DNA from: CAZIRO01 sp964541595
Lineage (GTDB): Bacteria; Acidobacteriota; HRBIN11
Direction of reading: 5' to 3'
Assembly (NCBI GenBank): GCA_964541595.1
Contig: CAZIRO010000068.1
Coordinates: forward strand, 1-13,290
Length of the DNA: 13,290 bases
Part shown: piece by piece, positions 1-6,076 of the stretch
How positions within the stretch are numbered: position 1 is the first letter of the stretch
How the letters are laid out: every line of letters begins with the position of its first letter
Made by a program: the position numbers and the translations under genes
The notes under the pieces: generated by a model
Told to the model about the DNA's origin: nothing
The model's input: the letters and a program-made list of their open reading frames with translations, nothing else
Databases searched by the model: none

Positions 1-13
1 GCCGGTGGCCACC

Positions 14-113
14 GGTCTCCGGTCCCGGGTGGCGGGTATTTAGGTGTCAGGTTCCAGGTCTCAGGTCCCAGGTGTTGGGTGTCAGATGTCGGGTATCGGG
101 TATGCAGGTGGCA
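14..113 (+). repeat. Degenerate 7-bp tandem repeat array, left arm (consensus GGTGTCA)
   Basis: About fourteen consecutive units start with GG (one GA) and keep a 7-bp register: GGTCTCC (14), GGTCCCG (21), GGTGGCG (28), an 8-bp GGTATTTA (35), GGTGTCA (43), GGTTCCA (50), GGTCTCA (57), GGTCCCA (64), GGTGTTG (71), GGTGTCA (78), GATGTCG (85), GGTATCG (92), an 8-bp GGTATGCA (99) and GGTGGCA (107). A 7-bp period shifts the reading frame at every unit, so this is not a protein repeat. The same units appear in the opposite orientation at 242-297, so the two arrays can pair as an imperfect hairpin or cruciform. The function is unknown. Heptameric short tandem repeats are known between genes in several bacterial groups. 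Confidence 0.85.
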
Positions 114-169
114 GATACCCGGGACGGGAGACGGAAGACAGGGGTCGGAGCATCGCATGGACTGGGGAC

Positions 170-203
170 AGCGCATGATCGCATGGGGACCCACGGTGTC
201 CCA
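170..203 (+). repeat. Dispersed repeat, copy 1, segment A (matches the window's right end, inverted)
   Basis: This stretch begins AGCGCATGA and includes ATGGGGACCCA and GGTG. It matches the reverse complement of 13290-13256 nearly base for base, with one 1-bp gap and about three substitutions. In the right-end copy segment A runs straight into segment B. Here it stops at TGTCCCA (197-203), and segment B resumes at 343 with the same seven bases. No protein is encoded. Confidence 0.7.
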
Positions 204-217
204 ATAGCCCCCACGAT

Positions 218-234
218 ATCCTGTCGTGCAGGAT
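218..234. repeat. Small perfect hairpin
   Basis: ATCCTG (218-223) and CAGGAT (229-234) are reverse complements around the 5-base loop TCGTG. The hairpin lies in the core between the two inverted heptad arrays. No T-run follows on either strand, so it does not look like a terminator. Confidence 0.45.
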
Positions 235-241
235 GATGCAC

Positions 242-297
242 TGCCACCTGACACCCGACACCTGACACCTGGGACCTGAAACCTGGGACCTGAAACC
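242..297 (-). repeat. Degenerate 7-bp tandem repeat array, right arm (TGACACC, inverse of the left arm)
   Basis: Eight units sit in an exact 7-bp register on the plus strand: TGCCACC, TGACACC, CGACACC, TGACACC, TGGGACC, TGAAACC, TGGGACC and TGAAACC. Read on the minus strand they are GGTGGCA, GGTGTCA, GGTGTCG, GGTCCCA and GGTTTCA, which are the same unit family as 14-113. Both arms end with the GGTGGCA unit next to the roughly 128-bp core (114-241), so the arms form an imperfect inverted repeat. Confidence 0.85.
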
Positions 298-342
298 GGA
301 TCCCGGTGTTGACCGGGCCATCCGCGCATCCGGCGCATCTCC

Positions 343-367
343 TGTCCCATGGCCTGTCCCGATCTCA
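343..367 (+). repeat. Dispersed repeat, copy 1, segment B
   Basis: Positions 346-363 (CCCATGGCCTGTCCCGAT) are identical over 18 bases to the reverse complement of the right-end repeat, and TCA matches again after one mismatch. At the right end this piece is continuous with segment A. Here 139 bp (204-342), including the right heptad array, separates them. The seven bases TGTCCCA occur on both sides of that interval (197-203 and 343-349). Confidence 0.7.
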
Positions 368-378
368 GGTACATCTCG

Positions 379-407
379 TTGATATTCATCGTATTCCCGT
401 TTAGGAT
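379..407 (+). promoter_or_regulatory. Candidate sigma-70 promoter for the PilZ-domain gene
   Basis: TTGATA (379-384) is followed after exactly 17 bases by TAGGAT (402-407). These match TTGACA and TATAAT at four of six positions each. Transcription would start near 414, giving a leader of about 32 bases before the ATG at 446. This is the only promoter-like pair with good spacing that I see between the repeat region and the gene. Confidence 0.5.
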
Positions 408-434
408 GATCCGCTGGATGGGGGGTGATCGTTT

Positions 435-438
435 GAGG
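435..438 (+). promoter_or_regulatory. Ribosome binding site deciding the PilZ gene start
   Basis: GAGG lies seven bases before the ATG at 446 and only four before the in-frame GTG at 443. The spacing favours ATG 446. A nearby ATG at 439 is out of frame. Confidence 0.55.
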
Positions 439-445
439 ATGGGTG

Positions 446-1165
446 ATGTGGCTCGTAATCGACCGGCATTTGCGACCGGCGCTGCACGTGCACATTGACG
501 TGCTGCGCCGGACGGACATTCATATCCAGTGGCTGGAAAATCTTCAGGACATGCTCTCCTGGAAACTGTATCCCTTACCCGACCTGGTCGTGCTCACGAG
601 TGGTCCCGCCACGGTGGACGAAGTGTATACGACCGTGCGTATCCTGCGAGCACGTATGGCCTGGGCGCACATTCCGATCGTGGTCATCGGCACCGATCCA
701 TCGGCTGCCGATCGACTGCTGCACGCGGGGGTTAACCGTTTCATTCCGCGCACCGCGATCCATCCGGAATGGCTGCGGAACATCGTGCGGGACATGCTAC
801 GGATCCCCATACGGCGCGCCCGTCGCGCATACGCCGGTCGTACGTGTGCATTCCGGATCAACGGAAATGAATGGACCGGACGTATACGGGACATTTCACT
901 GACCGGTGCATTCCTGGAAACGTCCGTGCCGCTTCGCGTGCAGCAGGAGCTCCTGCTGCAGTGTCAACTCTTCCGGGCAAATGACATGCTGGAAATCCGC
1001 GTGCGCGGACGTGTGGTACGGCGCGCCCCCGGGGGATACGGGATTGTGTTCACCGAGATGCCTCCATCCGCACGTACGTCCCTGGAACGGTTTTTCCAGA
1101 CAGCGCTCCCGTCCCCTCAGGCCGGAGATGTTGTCAACGAGGAAGGCAGGGTTTCCACGAGCTGA
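446..1165 (+). CDS. Degenerate receiver domain fused to a PilZ (c-di-GMP binding) domain
   Basis: This 239-residue soluble protein probably senses cyclic di-GMP. Residues 120-218 form a PilZ domain with both ligand motifs: RxxxR at R123-R127, and DxSxxG at D149-S151-G154, followed by the beta-barrel strands. Residues 1-118 have receiver-like alternation (LVID, PDLVVLT, IPIVVIG, NRFIP). The position expected for the phospho-accepting Asp after PDLVVL is Thr51, and the usual Lys near the last strand is replaced (IPRT). It is therefore probably a pseudo-receiver that is not phosphorylated. No output domain is present, so it likely acts by binding a partner. Its last 49 bases overlap the convergent mrp gene. 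The PilZ assignment is firm from the motifs. The receiver assignment rests on pattern only, and the process controlled (motility, adhesion or other) cannot be told from the context. Confidence 0.85.
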   Translation: MWLVIDRHLRPALHVHIDVLRRTDIHIQWLENLQDMLSWKLYPLPDLVVLTSGPATVDEVYTTVRILRARMAWAHIPIVVIGTDPSAADRLLHAGVNRFIPRTAIHPEWLRNIVRDMLRIPIRRARRAYAGRTCAFRINGNEWTGRIRDISLTGAFLETSVPLRVQQELLLQCQLFRANDMLEIRVRGRVVRRAPGGYGIVFTEMPPSARTSLERFFQTALPSPQAGDVVNEEGRVSTS

Positions 1166-2184
1166 CGGGCGATTTCCAGAAACACGCGGGCAACTTCCGC
1201 ATCCGGGGCGACCTCAAAGATCGTTTTTCCGTTGTCCGCAGCGGCGCGCATGCGCGGATCGATGGGGACTTCTCCCAAAAACGGCACCTGCAGAGATTCG
1301 GCAGCCCATCGGCCGCCGCCGCGGTCAAAAATGTCAACCACCGTCTGGCAGTTCGGACACCGGAAATAGGCCATGTTTTCAATAATCCCCAGTACGGGGG
1401 TATGCAGACGACGGAACATGGTCACGCCCTTTCGCGCATCGACAAGTGCGACCTTCTGCGGCGTGGTCACAATAATCGCTCCCGAGAGCTGCACCTCCTG
1501 CAGTAACGTCAACTGCGCATCTCCAGTTCCCGGCGGCAAATCCACAACCAGAAAGTCCAACGGCGCCCAGACGACATCCCACATGAGTTGATGCACGGCT
1601 TTCATGACCATCGGACCGCGCCAGATGAGGGCCTGATCCTCCGACGGCAGAAAGAACCCGATCGACATCATTTTGAGCCCCTTGGCAATGACCGGATGGA
1701 TGCGTTTCTGTGCATCGGCGGTGGGCTGACCGGTGTGCGCCAGCATGGTCGGAATGCTCGGTCCATAAATGTCCGCATCCAGAATCCCGACCTGCGCACC
1801 GATCTCCTTCAATGCATATGCCAGGTGAACGGCGATGGTGGACTTTCCAACGCCGCCCTTTGCCGATGCGACCGCGATCACGTGGTGAATCCCTTCGACT
1901 TTTCGTGGCTGCGGCGTAGACGGACGTACGGGACCGCGTGGCGTCCATTCAATGTGGACATCGCGGATGCCGTCAATGGATTGCACGGCCTCCCGCACGT
2001 GTTGTGCGATCGCCTGGCGCACCCGTTCGGGTTCCGTGGAGTAAACGATCACGATGTGTGCGCGTCCCTGGTCATCGACCTCCACGGACCGCACCATACC
2101 GAAAGACACAATATCCCGGCTGAATCCGGGATATGCCACCGTTTTTAAGCGACTCCAGATGGATTCTCGCAATTGTTCACGCAT
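1117..2184 (-). CDS. mrp: Mrp/ApbC family iron-sulfur cluster carrier ATPase with N-terminal MIP18 domain
   Basis: Mrp/ApbC proteins are P-loop ATPases that hold a 4Fe-4S cluster and pass it to client enzymes in the cytoplasm. Counting from the ATG at 2190 (357 residues), there is a MIP18/DUF59-type domain at about 5-85, a deviant Walker A KGGVGKST at 111-118, DADIYGPS at 138-145, the Walker B region VVDLPPGTGD at 215-224, and the cluster-binding CxxC C278-P-N-C281. The MIP18 part is unusual: the DPE motif and the Cys of the T-x-P-x-C-P motif are missing (it reads STEPERV). I prefer the ATG at 2184 (355 residues), because AGGG at 2194-2191 is six bases upstream of it but directly abuts the ATG at 2190. 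The gene lies 66 bases (to 2190) after the SufT-like gene and is probably co-transcribed with it. Confidence 0.93.
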   Translation of the reverse strand: MREQLRESIWSRLKTVAYPGFSRDIVSFGMVRSVEVDDQGRAHIVIVYSTEPERVRQAIAQHVREAVQSIDGIRDVHIEWTPRGPVRPSTPQPRKVEGIHHVIAVASAKGGVGKSTIAVHLAYALKEIGAQVGILDADIYGPSIPTMLAHTGQPTADAQKRIHPVIAKGLKMMSIGFFLPSEDQALIWRGPMVMKAVHQLMWDVVWAPLDFLVVDLPPGTGDAQLTLLQEVQLSGAIIVTTPQKVALVDARKGVTMFRRLHTPVLGIIENMAYFRCPNCQTVVDIFDRGGGRWAAESLQVPFLGEVPIDPRMRAAADNGKTIFEVAPDAEVARVFLEIARQLVETLPSSLTTSPA

Positions 2185-2248
2185 GGGCATCCCTGCATAT
2201 CGGATGGTGATCGACCGGATACAAAGACATTGTGGCCGATACCCGTTC

Positions 2249-2264
2249 GGATGTCCTTACATCC
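2249..2264 (-). other. Hairpin over the stop codon of the SufT-like gene
   Basis: GGATGT (2249-2254) and ACATCC (2259-2264) are perfect reverse complements around a 4-base loop, and the TAA stop (2259-2257) lies inside. No T-run follows on the minus strand, so it is not a classic terminator. It could stabilise an mRNA end or tune translation of the downstream mrp gene. Confidence 0.4.
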
Positions 2265-2562
2265 ACCCGAGGAGTTTCTTGGCCTCTTCGGACATCATGT
2301 CCGGATGCCACGGCGGGGTCCACACGATTTCGATCTCGGCATCCTGCGCACCCGCGATCTGCATGAGTTTCTGACGGATTTCTTCCTTGAGCACATCGGC
2401 TACAGGACAGCCCGGCGCCGTCAGCGTCATTTTGATGTACACGCGGTCCGATTCATCAATACGCACGTCATAGATCAGACCGAGATCGACGATATTGATG
2501 GGGATTTCGGGGTCATAACACGTCCGCAATACTTCATAGACCTGTTCCCGGGTAATCGCCAT
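2257..2562 (-). CDS. MIP18-family (SufT/PaaD-like) iron-sulfur cluster assembly factor
   Basis: This 101-residue cytoplasmic protein consists of one MIP18 (DUF59) domain, a family involved in Fe-S cluster maturation. It has the family features in order: DPEIPINIVDLGLIYDV at 17-33, TLTAPGCPVAD at 47-56 with the conserved Cys52, and a C-terminal WTPPWHPDMMSEEAKKLLG at 81-99. The last motif is typical of stand-alone bacterial members that accompany SUF or act in SufT-like roles. The start at ATG 2562 is well supported by a GGAGG eight bases upstream. It sits directly upstream of mrp on the same strand, which strengthens the Fe-S role for both. No suf or isc genes are visible, so I use SufT-like as a description and give no symbol. 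Confidence 0.88.
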   Translation of the reverse strand: MAITREQVYEVLRTCYDPEIPINIVDLGLIYDVRIDESDRVYIKMTLTAPGCPVADVLKEEIRQKLMQIAGAQDAEIEIVWTPPWHPDMMSEEAKKLLGWM

Positions 2563-2570
2563 GGGTAACG

Positions 2571-2575
2571 CCTCC
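2571..2575 (-). promoter_or_regulatory. Strong Shine-Dalgarno site of the SufT-like gene
   Basis: The minus strand reads GGAGG, then eight bases, then the ATG at 2562. The site lies inside the 10-base palindrome CCTCCGGAGG (2571-2580), which could pair with itself between transcripts or in a short hairpin. Confidence 0.7.
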
Positions 2576-2637
2576 GGAGGAATCCAGACGATCTAAATGG
2601 AGGGGGCAAAAAAACAGGATCCCTATAAAGTAAACGT

Positions 2638-3708
2638 TCACCTGTAGACGTGCAAGTGCCAGACACGGATATGCCCCCCACGATCCCCGGTCACGAAAAC
2701 GCCGTCCGGGAGCGCGGCCACGGCCAGCACGCCGGTCGGATGGGCCCGATGCACAATCCGCAACGGCTGCTGTCGCCGCAACGGCTGCCAGATGGTGATC
2801 GTGCCGTCTTCATGTCCTGACACCACCCAGCCGGTTTCCGGTTCCACCGCCAGTGAGAGGATCCAGCTGTTCGGGCCGCGCAGGGTGCGCTGCAACTGCC
2901 AGGTTTGTGCGGACCAGACGCGCAGCGTGGTGTCCTCACTGCCGGAAAACAGCCACGCGCCGTCCGCCGAAAACGCCACGGCTTCGACGTCCTGACGATG
3001 GGCAGAGAGCACGCGCAACAACTGATGCTCCGGCCAGGACCATACACGGATCCGATCGTCGCGACCGGCGGTCACCAACACCCGGCCGTCCGGGCGAAAC
3101 GCAATATCCAGCACCCAATTGGCATGTGCAGGCCACACTTTCACCGCCGTGCTCCGCCGGAGATCCCACGCGATCACCGTCCCGTCGAGACTCCCGGAAA
3201 CGAGCCAACGGCCGTCAGGACTGAACGCGAGACTGCGAACATCGCTTCGGTGTCCGCGGAACACCCGAACCGGTGCACCCGCAGGCCACGGCCACAGACG
3301 GATCGTGTCGTCGCCGCTGCCCGATGCCAGCAGTTTCCCCCCGGGATGGAACGCCAGCGTATGGACGGCGAAGGTGTGTCCGGTCCACCGGACCACACGT
3401 TGCCAGGTGCGCACATCCCAGATCGCGACTGCGCCGTCACCACCGCCGGACGCCCAGACCGTCGCCCATGGGTGCGTGGCCAGAGCCCGGACACCCCCGC
3501 GATGGGCATCGATATCCGCCAGGAGCGTGAAGGAAACCGTGAATTTGCCGGATTCCCGCGATGCCGCCACGAGCACAACAAACAGGCAGACCACACCCGC
3601 GACGCCGGGAAGCCTCCGCGGCCCCGGTACGGCTGCCGATCGCGGACACCCGTTTCGGCCGGTTTTCGTTGCCCCTTTACCGATGAAACGACGCCTTACG
3701 ATGCGCAT
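2638..3708 (-). CDS. Membrane-anchored seven-bladed WD40-repeat protein
   Basis: In this 356-residue protein, residues 33-50 (GVAGVVCLFVVLVAAS core) form one hydrophobic segment after a very basic N-terminus. That suggests an uncleaved membrane anchor or signal peptide with the propeller outside the cytoplasmic membrane. From about 65 to 350 there are seven WD40 blades, each ending in a W or IW/VW position: IWDV (96), LWPW (138), AWDL (180), VWSW (222), VWSA (264), IWQP (306) and VWHL (349). GH or AH dipeptides sit at the expected blade starts. Seven blades make a complete ring, and no enzymatic domain is attached, so it is probably a protein-binding scaffold. The ATG at 3708 lies 32 bases inside the end of maeB. 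Only a weak GGTGG precedes it, so translation may be coupled to maeB. The partner is unknown. Confidence 0.85.
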   Translation of the reverse strand: MRIVRRRFIGKGATKTGRNGCPRSAAVPGPRRLPGVAGVVCLFVVLVAASRESGKFTVSFTLLADIDAHRGGVRALATHPWATVWASGGGDGAVAIWDVRTWQRVVRWTGHTFAVHTLAFHPGGKLLASGSGDDTIRLWPWPAGAPVRVFRGHRSDVRSLAFSPDGRWLVSGSLDGTVIAWDLRRSTAVKVWPAHANWVLDIAFRPDGRVLVTAGRDDRIRVWSWPEHQLLRVLSAHRQDVEAVAFSADGAWLFSGSEDTTLRVWSAQTWQLQRTLRGPNSWILSLAVEPETGWVVSGHEDGTITIWQPLRRQQPLRIVHRAHPTGVLAVAALPDGVFVTGDRGGHIRVWHLHVYR

Positions 3709-5935
3709 CCATGACCACCAACGCGGTCATGCGCACGATATCGTCCACCGTCGCCGAACGGGGGAGCACATGTGCTGCCGCCCGCGGTCCGAGTAAAATC
3801 GGGCCGATGACGGTCGTATCGGGCATCTGGGTGAAGAGTTTATACACGATATTTGCCGCGTCCAGATTCGGAAAGATGAGCACGTTTGCCCGGTCCTTGA
3901 GGCGACTGAATGGATAAAACTCCTCGCGCACCTGTGCATTGAGTGCAACGTCCGGTTGCATCTCGCCGTCCGCCATGACGGAGGGCATCATCTGATGAAA
4001 CAACTCCGCCGCGCGAGCGACTTTTTGCACACCCGGAACGCGCACCGCTCCGAAATTGGAATACGACAGGAACGCCACCCGCGGAACAATCCCCAGCTCC
4101 TGCACAAATTCGACGACCGACCGGGCAATCAGCGCCAGCTGTTCTGCCGTCGGATCGATATGGATGGTGGTATCCGCAAGGAACAGAACGTCGCCGCGGA
4201 TGCTGACGATATGCAGTCCCGCGGCGGGGATCCCTTCCGGTGTCCGGATGATCTGCAGGATCGGACGCACGGCATCGTCGTACTCCGTTGTTAAACCCGT
4301 CAGCATACCATCCGCGTCCCCCTCCACGAGCATCATCGTGGCGAACAGATTCGGGTGCACCACGGCATAGTATGCGTGATAATACACCACTCCTTTCCGC
4401 TGGCGAATCTCCCACAGCCGGCGCGCGTACCGCTCCCGTCGCGGATCCGTGACCGGGTCCACGATTTCGGGTTGGAATCCCGTCATCCCGATCTGCCGGA
4501 TGCGCTGTTCGATCAGTTCCCGGCGTCCCAGCAGGATCGGTTGCGCAATTCCGTTCCGAACCACCTGAAACGCCGCCCGTACGATGCGTTCGTCCTCACC
4601 TTCAGGAAATACCACCCGTTTGGGCATCCGTTTTGCCGTATGCAGGATCACGTGCGTGATATGGCCACCGATTTCAACCTGTTCCTCCAGGCGTTCCCGG
4701 TACGCATCGATATCGATTCCCCGGCGGGCAACCCCGGAAGCAATGGCCGCTTCGGCCACCGCAGGGGCGACCCAGTAGAGCACGCGGGGATCGAGCGGTT
4801 TCGGAATGAGGTAATCCGGTCCGAACTCGATATAGCGTGCGCCATACGCGCGGGCGACCACATCGGGCACCGGTTCTTTGGCCAGCGCTGCGAGCGCACG
4901 CGTCGCAGCGAGTTTCATTTCTTCAGTGATCTTTCTCGCCCGAACGTCCAGTGCACCCCGAAAGATGAAGGGAAACCCGAGCACATTGTTCACCTGATTC
5001 GGATAGTCCGATCGACCCGTGGCCACGATCGCATCCGGTCGTGCCGTTCTGGCCTCTTCATAACCGATCTCCGGCACCGGATTCGCCATTGCGAAGATGA
5101 TCGGGTGTTCCGCCATGCGACGGACCATTTCACCGGTCACGATACCGCCCACGGAAAGCCCCACAAAGACATCCGCACCATCCAAGGCCTCTTCCAGGGT
5201 ACGCAACGGCGTATCACGTGCGAATTCCCGTTTATACGGGTTCAGATCGTCCCGACCGGTGTGGAGCACGCCTTTCGAGTCGCACATCAGCAGGTTTTCC
5301 GGACGCACACCCAACCGGATATAGTACCGGGCACAGGCAATGGCGGAGGCACCCGCTCCGCTGAATACAACCCGAACGTCTTCGATCCGTTTTCCCACGA
5401 TCTCCAGCGCGTTGAGCAGCGCGGCACCGGAAATGATCGCGGTCCCGTGCTGATCGTCGTGAAATACAGGAATGTCCAGACGCGCCGCCAGTTGCTGCTC
5501 GATTTTGAAACACTCCGGTGCGCGGATGTCCTCCAGATTGATGCCGCCAAACGTCGGGGCGATGCGTTCAACGATACGGACGAACTCTTCCGGATCCGTC
5601 GCGTCCACCTCGATATCGATCGCATCGACATTCGCAAACCGCTTGAACAATACGCATTTTCCCTCCATCACCGGTTTGCCGGCGAGCGCACCGATATTGC
5701 CCAGTCCCAGAACAGCGGTTCCGTTTGTGATGACCGCGACGAGGTTACCTTTCACGGTATAATCATAGGCCGCGTCCGGGTGGTCCCGGATCACCAGTGA
5801 GGGTTCAGCGACCCCCGGCGTATACGCCAGAGAGAGGTCCCACTGCGTATCGCACGGTTTTGTCACCCGGATCTCGAGTTTGCCCGGACGTGGTTCCCGA
5901 TGATATCGCAGTGCATCTTCCCGTGAAATATGCAT
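3677..5935 (-). CDS. maeB: NADP-dependent malic enzyme with C-terminal phosphotransacetylase-like domain (MaeB type)
   Basis: The enzyme decarboxylates malate oxidatively to pyruvate and CO2, yielding NADPH in MaeB-type enzymes. Counting from the ATG at 5938 (753 residues), the malic domain occupies about 15-425, with Tyr39 in LAYTPGVAEP, Lys94 in MEGKCVLFKRF, acidic metal ligands E136-D137 in NLEDI and D161-D162 in FHDDQHGT, and the nucleotide-binding GAGASA at 194-199. Residues 438-745 are a PTA domain (KRVVFPEGEDERIVRA, then MADGEMQPDVALN and NVLIFPNLDAANI). In MaeB proteins this domain is generally regulatory, responding to acetyl-CoA, rather than an active transacetylase. The length is normal for the family. 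AGGAG at 5947-5943 lies seven bases from the ATG at 5935 and four from that at 5938, so I start at 5935. The gene heads the minus-strand cluster and is divergent from fumC. Confidence 0.94.
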   Translation of the reverse strand: MHISREDALRYHREPRPGKLEIRVTKPCDTQWDLSLAYTPGVAEPSLVIRDHPDAAYDYTVKGNLVAVITNGTAVLGLGNIGALAGKPVMEGKCVLFKRFANVDAIDIEVDATDPEEFVRIVERIAPTFGGINLEDIRAPECFKIEQQLAARLDIPVFHDDQHGTAIISGAALLNALEIVGKRIEDVRVVFSGAGASAIACARYYIRLGVRPENLLMCDSKGVLHTGRDDLNPYKREFARDTPLRTLEEALDGADVFVGLSVGGIVTGEMVRRMAEHPIIFAMANPVPEIGYEEARTARPDAIVATGRSDYPNQVNNVLGFPFIFRGALDVRARKITEEMKLAATRALAALAKEPVPDVVARAYGARYIEFGPDYLIPKPLDPRVLYWVAPAVAEAAIASGVARRGIDIDAYRERLEEQVEIGGHITHVILHTAKRMPKRVVFPEGEDERIVRAAFQVVRNGIAQPILLGRRELIEQRIRQIGMTGFQPEIVDPVTDPRRERYARRLWEIRQRKGVVYYHAYYAVVHPNLFATMMLVEGDADGMLTGLTTEYDDAVRPILQIIRTPEGIPAAGLHIVSIRGDVLFLADTTIHIDPTAEQLALIARSVVEFVQELGIVPRVAFLSYSNFGAVRVPGVQKVARAAELFHQMMPSVMADGEMQPDVALNAQVREEFYPFSRLKDRANVLIFPNLDAANIVYKLFTQMPDTTVIGPILLGPRAAAHVLPRSATVDDIVRMTALVVMDAHRKASFHR

Positions 5936-5942
5936 CATGCCA

Positions 5943-5947
5943 CTCCT
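5943..5947 (-). promoter_or_regulatory. Ribosome binding site of maeB
   Basis: AGGAG on the minus strand precedes two adjacent ATG codons. The spacing is four bases to ATG 5938 and seven to ATG 5935, and the latter is closer to the usual optimum. Confidence 0.65.
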
Positions 5948-5999
5948 GTTTCATGTATTTAAAAGGACGAATTCCGGATGCCTTTGAAAATCCAGTCCC

Positions 6000-6028
6000 A
6001 TTATATCACCGTGGCGAGCAAACTGGAG
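6000..6028 (-). promoter_or_regulatory. Extended -10 promoter of maeB
   Basis: The minus strand carries TGA followed at once by a perfect TATAAT (6005-6000), which is the extended -10 form TGnTATAAT. At a 17-base spacing the -35 would be CTCCAG (6028-6023), a poor match. Extended -10 promoters often do without a good -35. Transcription would start near 5993, about 55 bases before the maeB start codon. Confidence 0.55.
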
Positions 6029-6051
6029 AACCTGCCCCGGCGTGGTATAAT
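6023..6051 (+). promoter_or_regulatory. Extended -10 promoter of fumC
   Basis: TGG (6043-6045) is followed directly by TATAAT (6046-6051), a perfect extended -10. At 17 bases the -35 falls on 6023-6028 (CTGGAG), a weak match. Transcription would start near 6058, leaving a leader of about 130 bases before the fumC ATG. This -35 position is exactly the one used by the opposing maeB promoter. Confidence 0.6.
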
Positions 6052-6076
6052 GACGGGAGCAAAACCATCGCGGGCA

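Noticed and set aside
1..440. CRISPR array
   Set aside because: The repeat unit is 7 bp with no spacers of constant length between identical repeats, and no cas genes are present.
82..519. Open minus-strand frame of 145 codons across the left-end repeats
   Set aside because: It runs through heptad repeats with a 7-bp period and into the PilZ gene. Its composition is unlike a protein, and no ribosome binding site supports it.
1082..1099. Hairpin CTGGAA/TTCCAG downstream of mrp as a terminator
   Set aside because: The stem is only six pairs with a 6-base loop, no T-run follows on the minus strand, and it lies within the PilZ coding sequence.
2563..2637. Promoter or terminator between the WD40 and SufT-like genes
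   Set aside because: There is a T7 run on the minus strand, and TTTATA preceded by TTGCAC, but the spacing is wrong for a promoter and no stem of more than a few pairs precedes the T-run.
4355..5800. Long plus-strand open frame (481 codons) opposite maeB
   Set aside because: It is antisense to a well-conserved malic enzyme. Its His- and Arg-rich composition is what the complement of high-G+C codons gives, and no family is recognisable.
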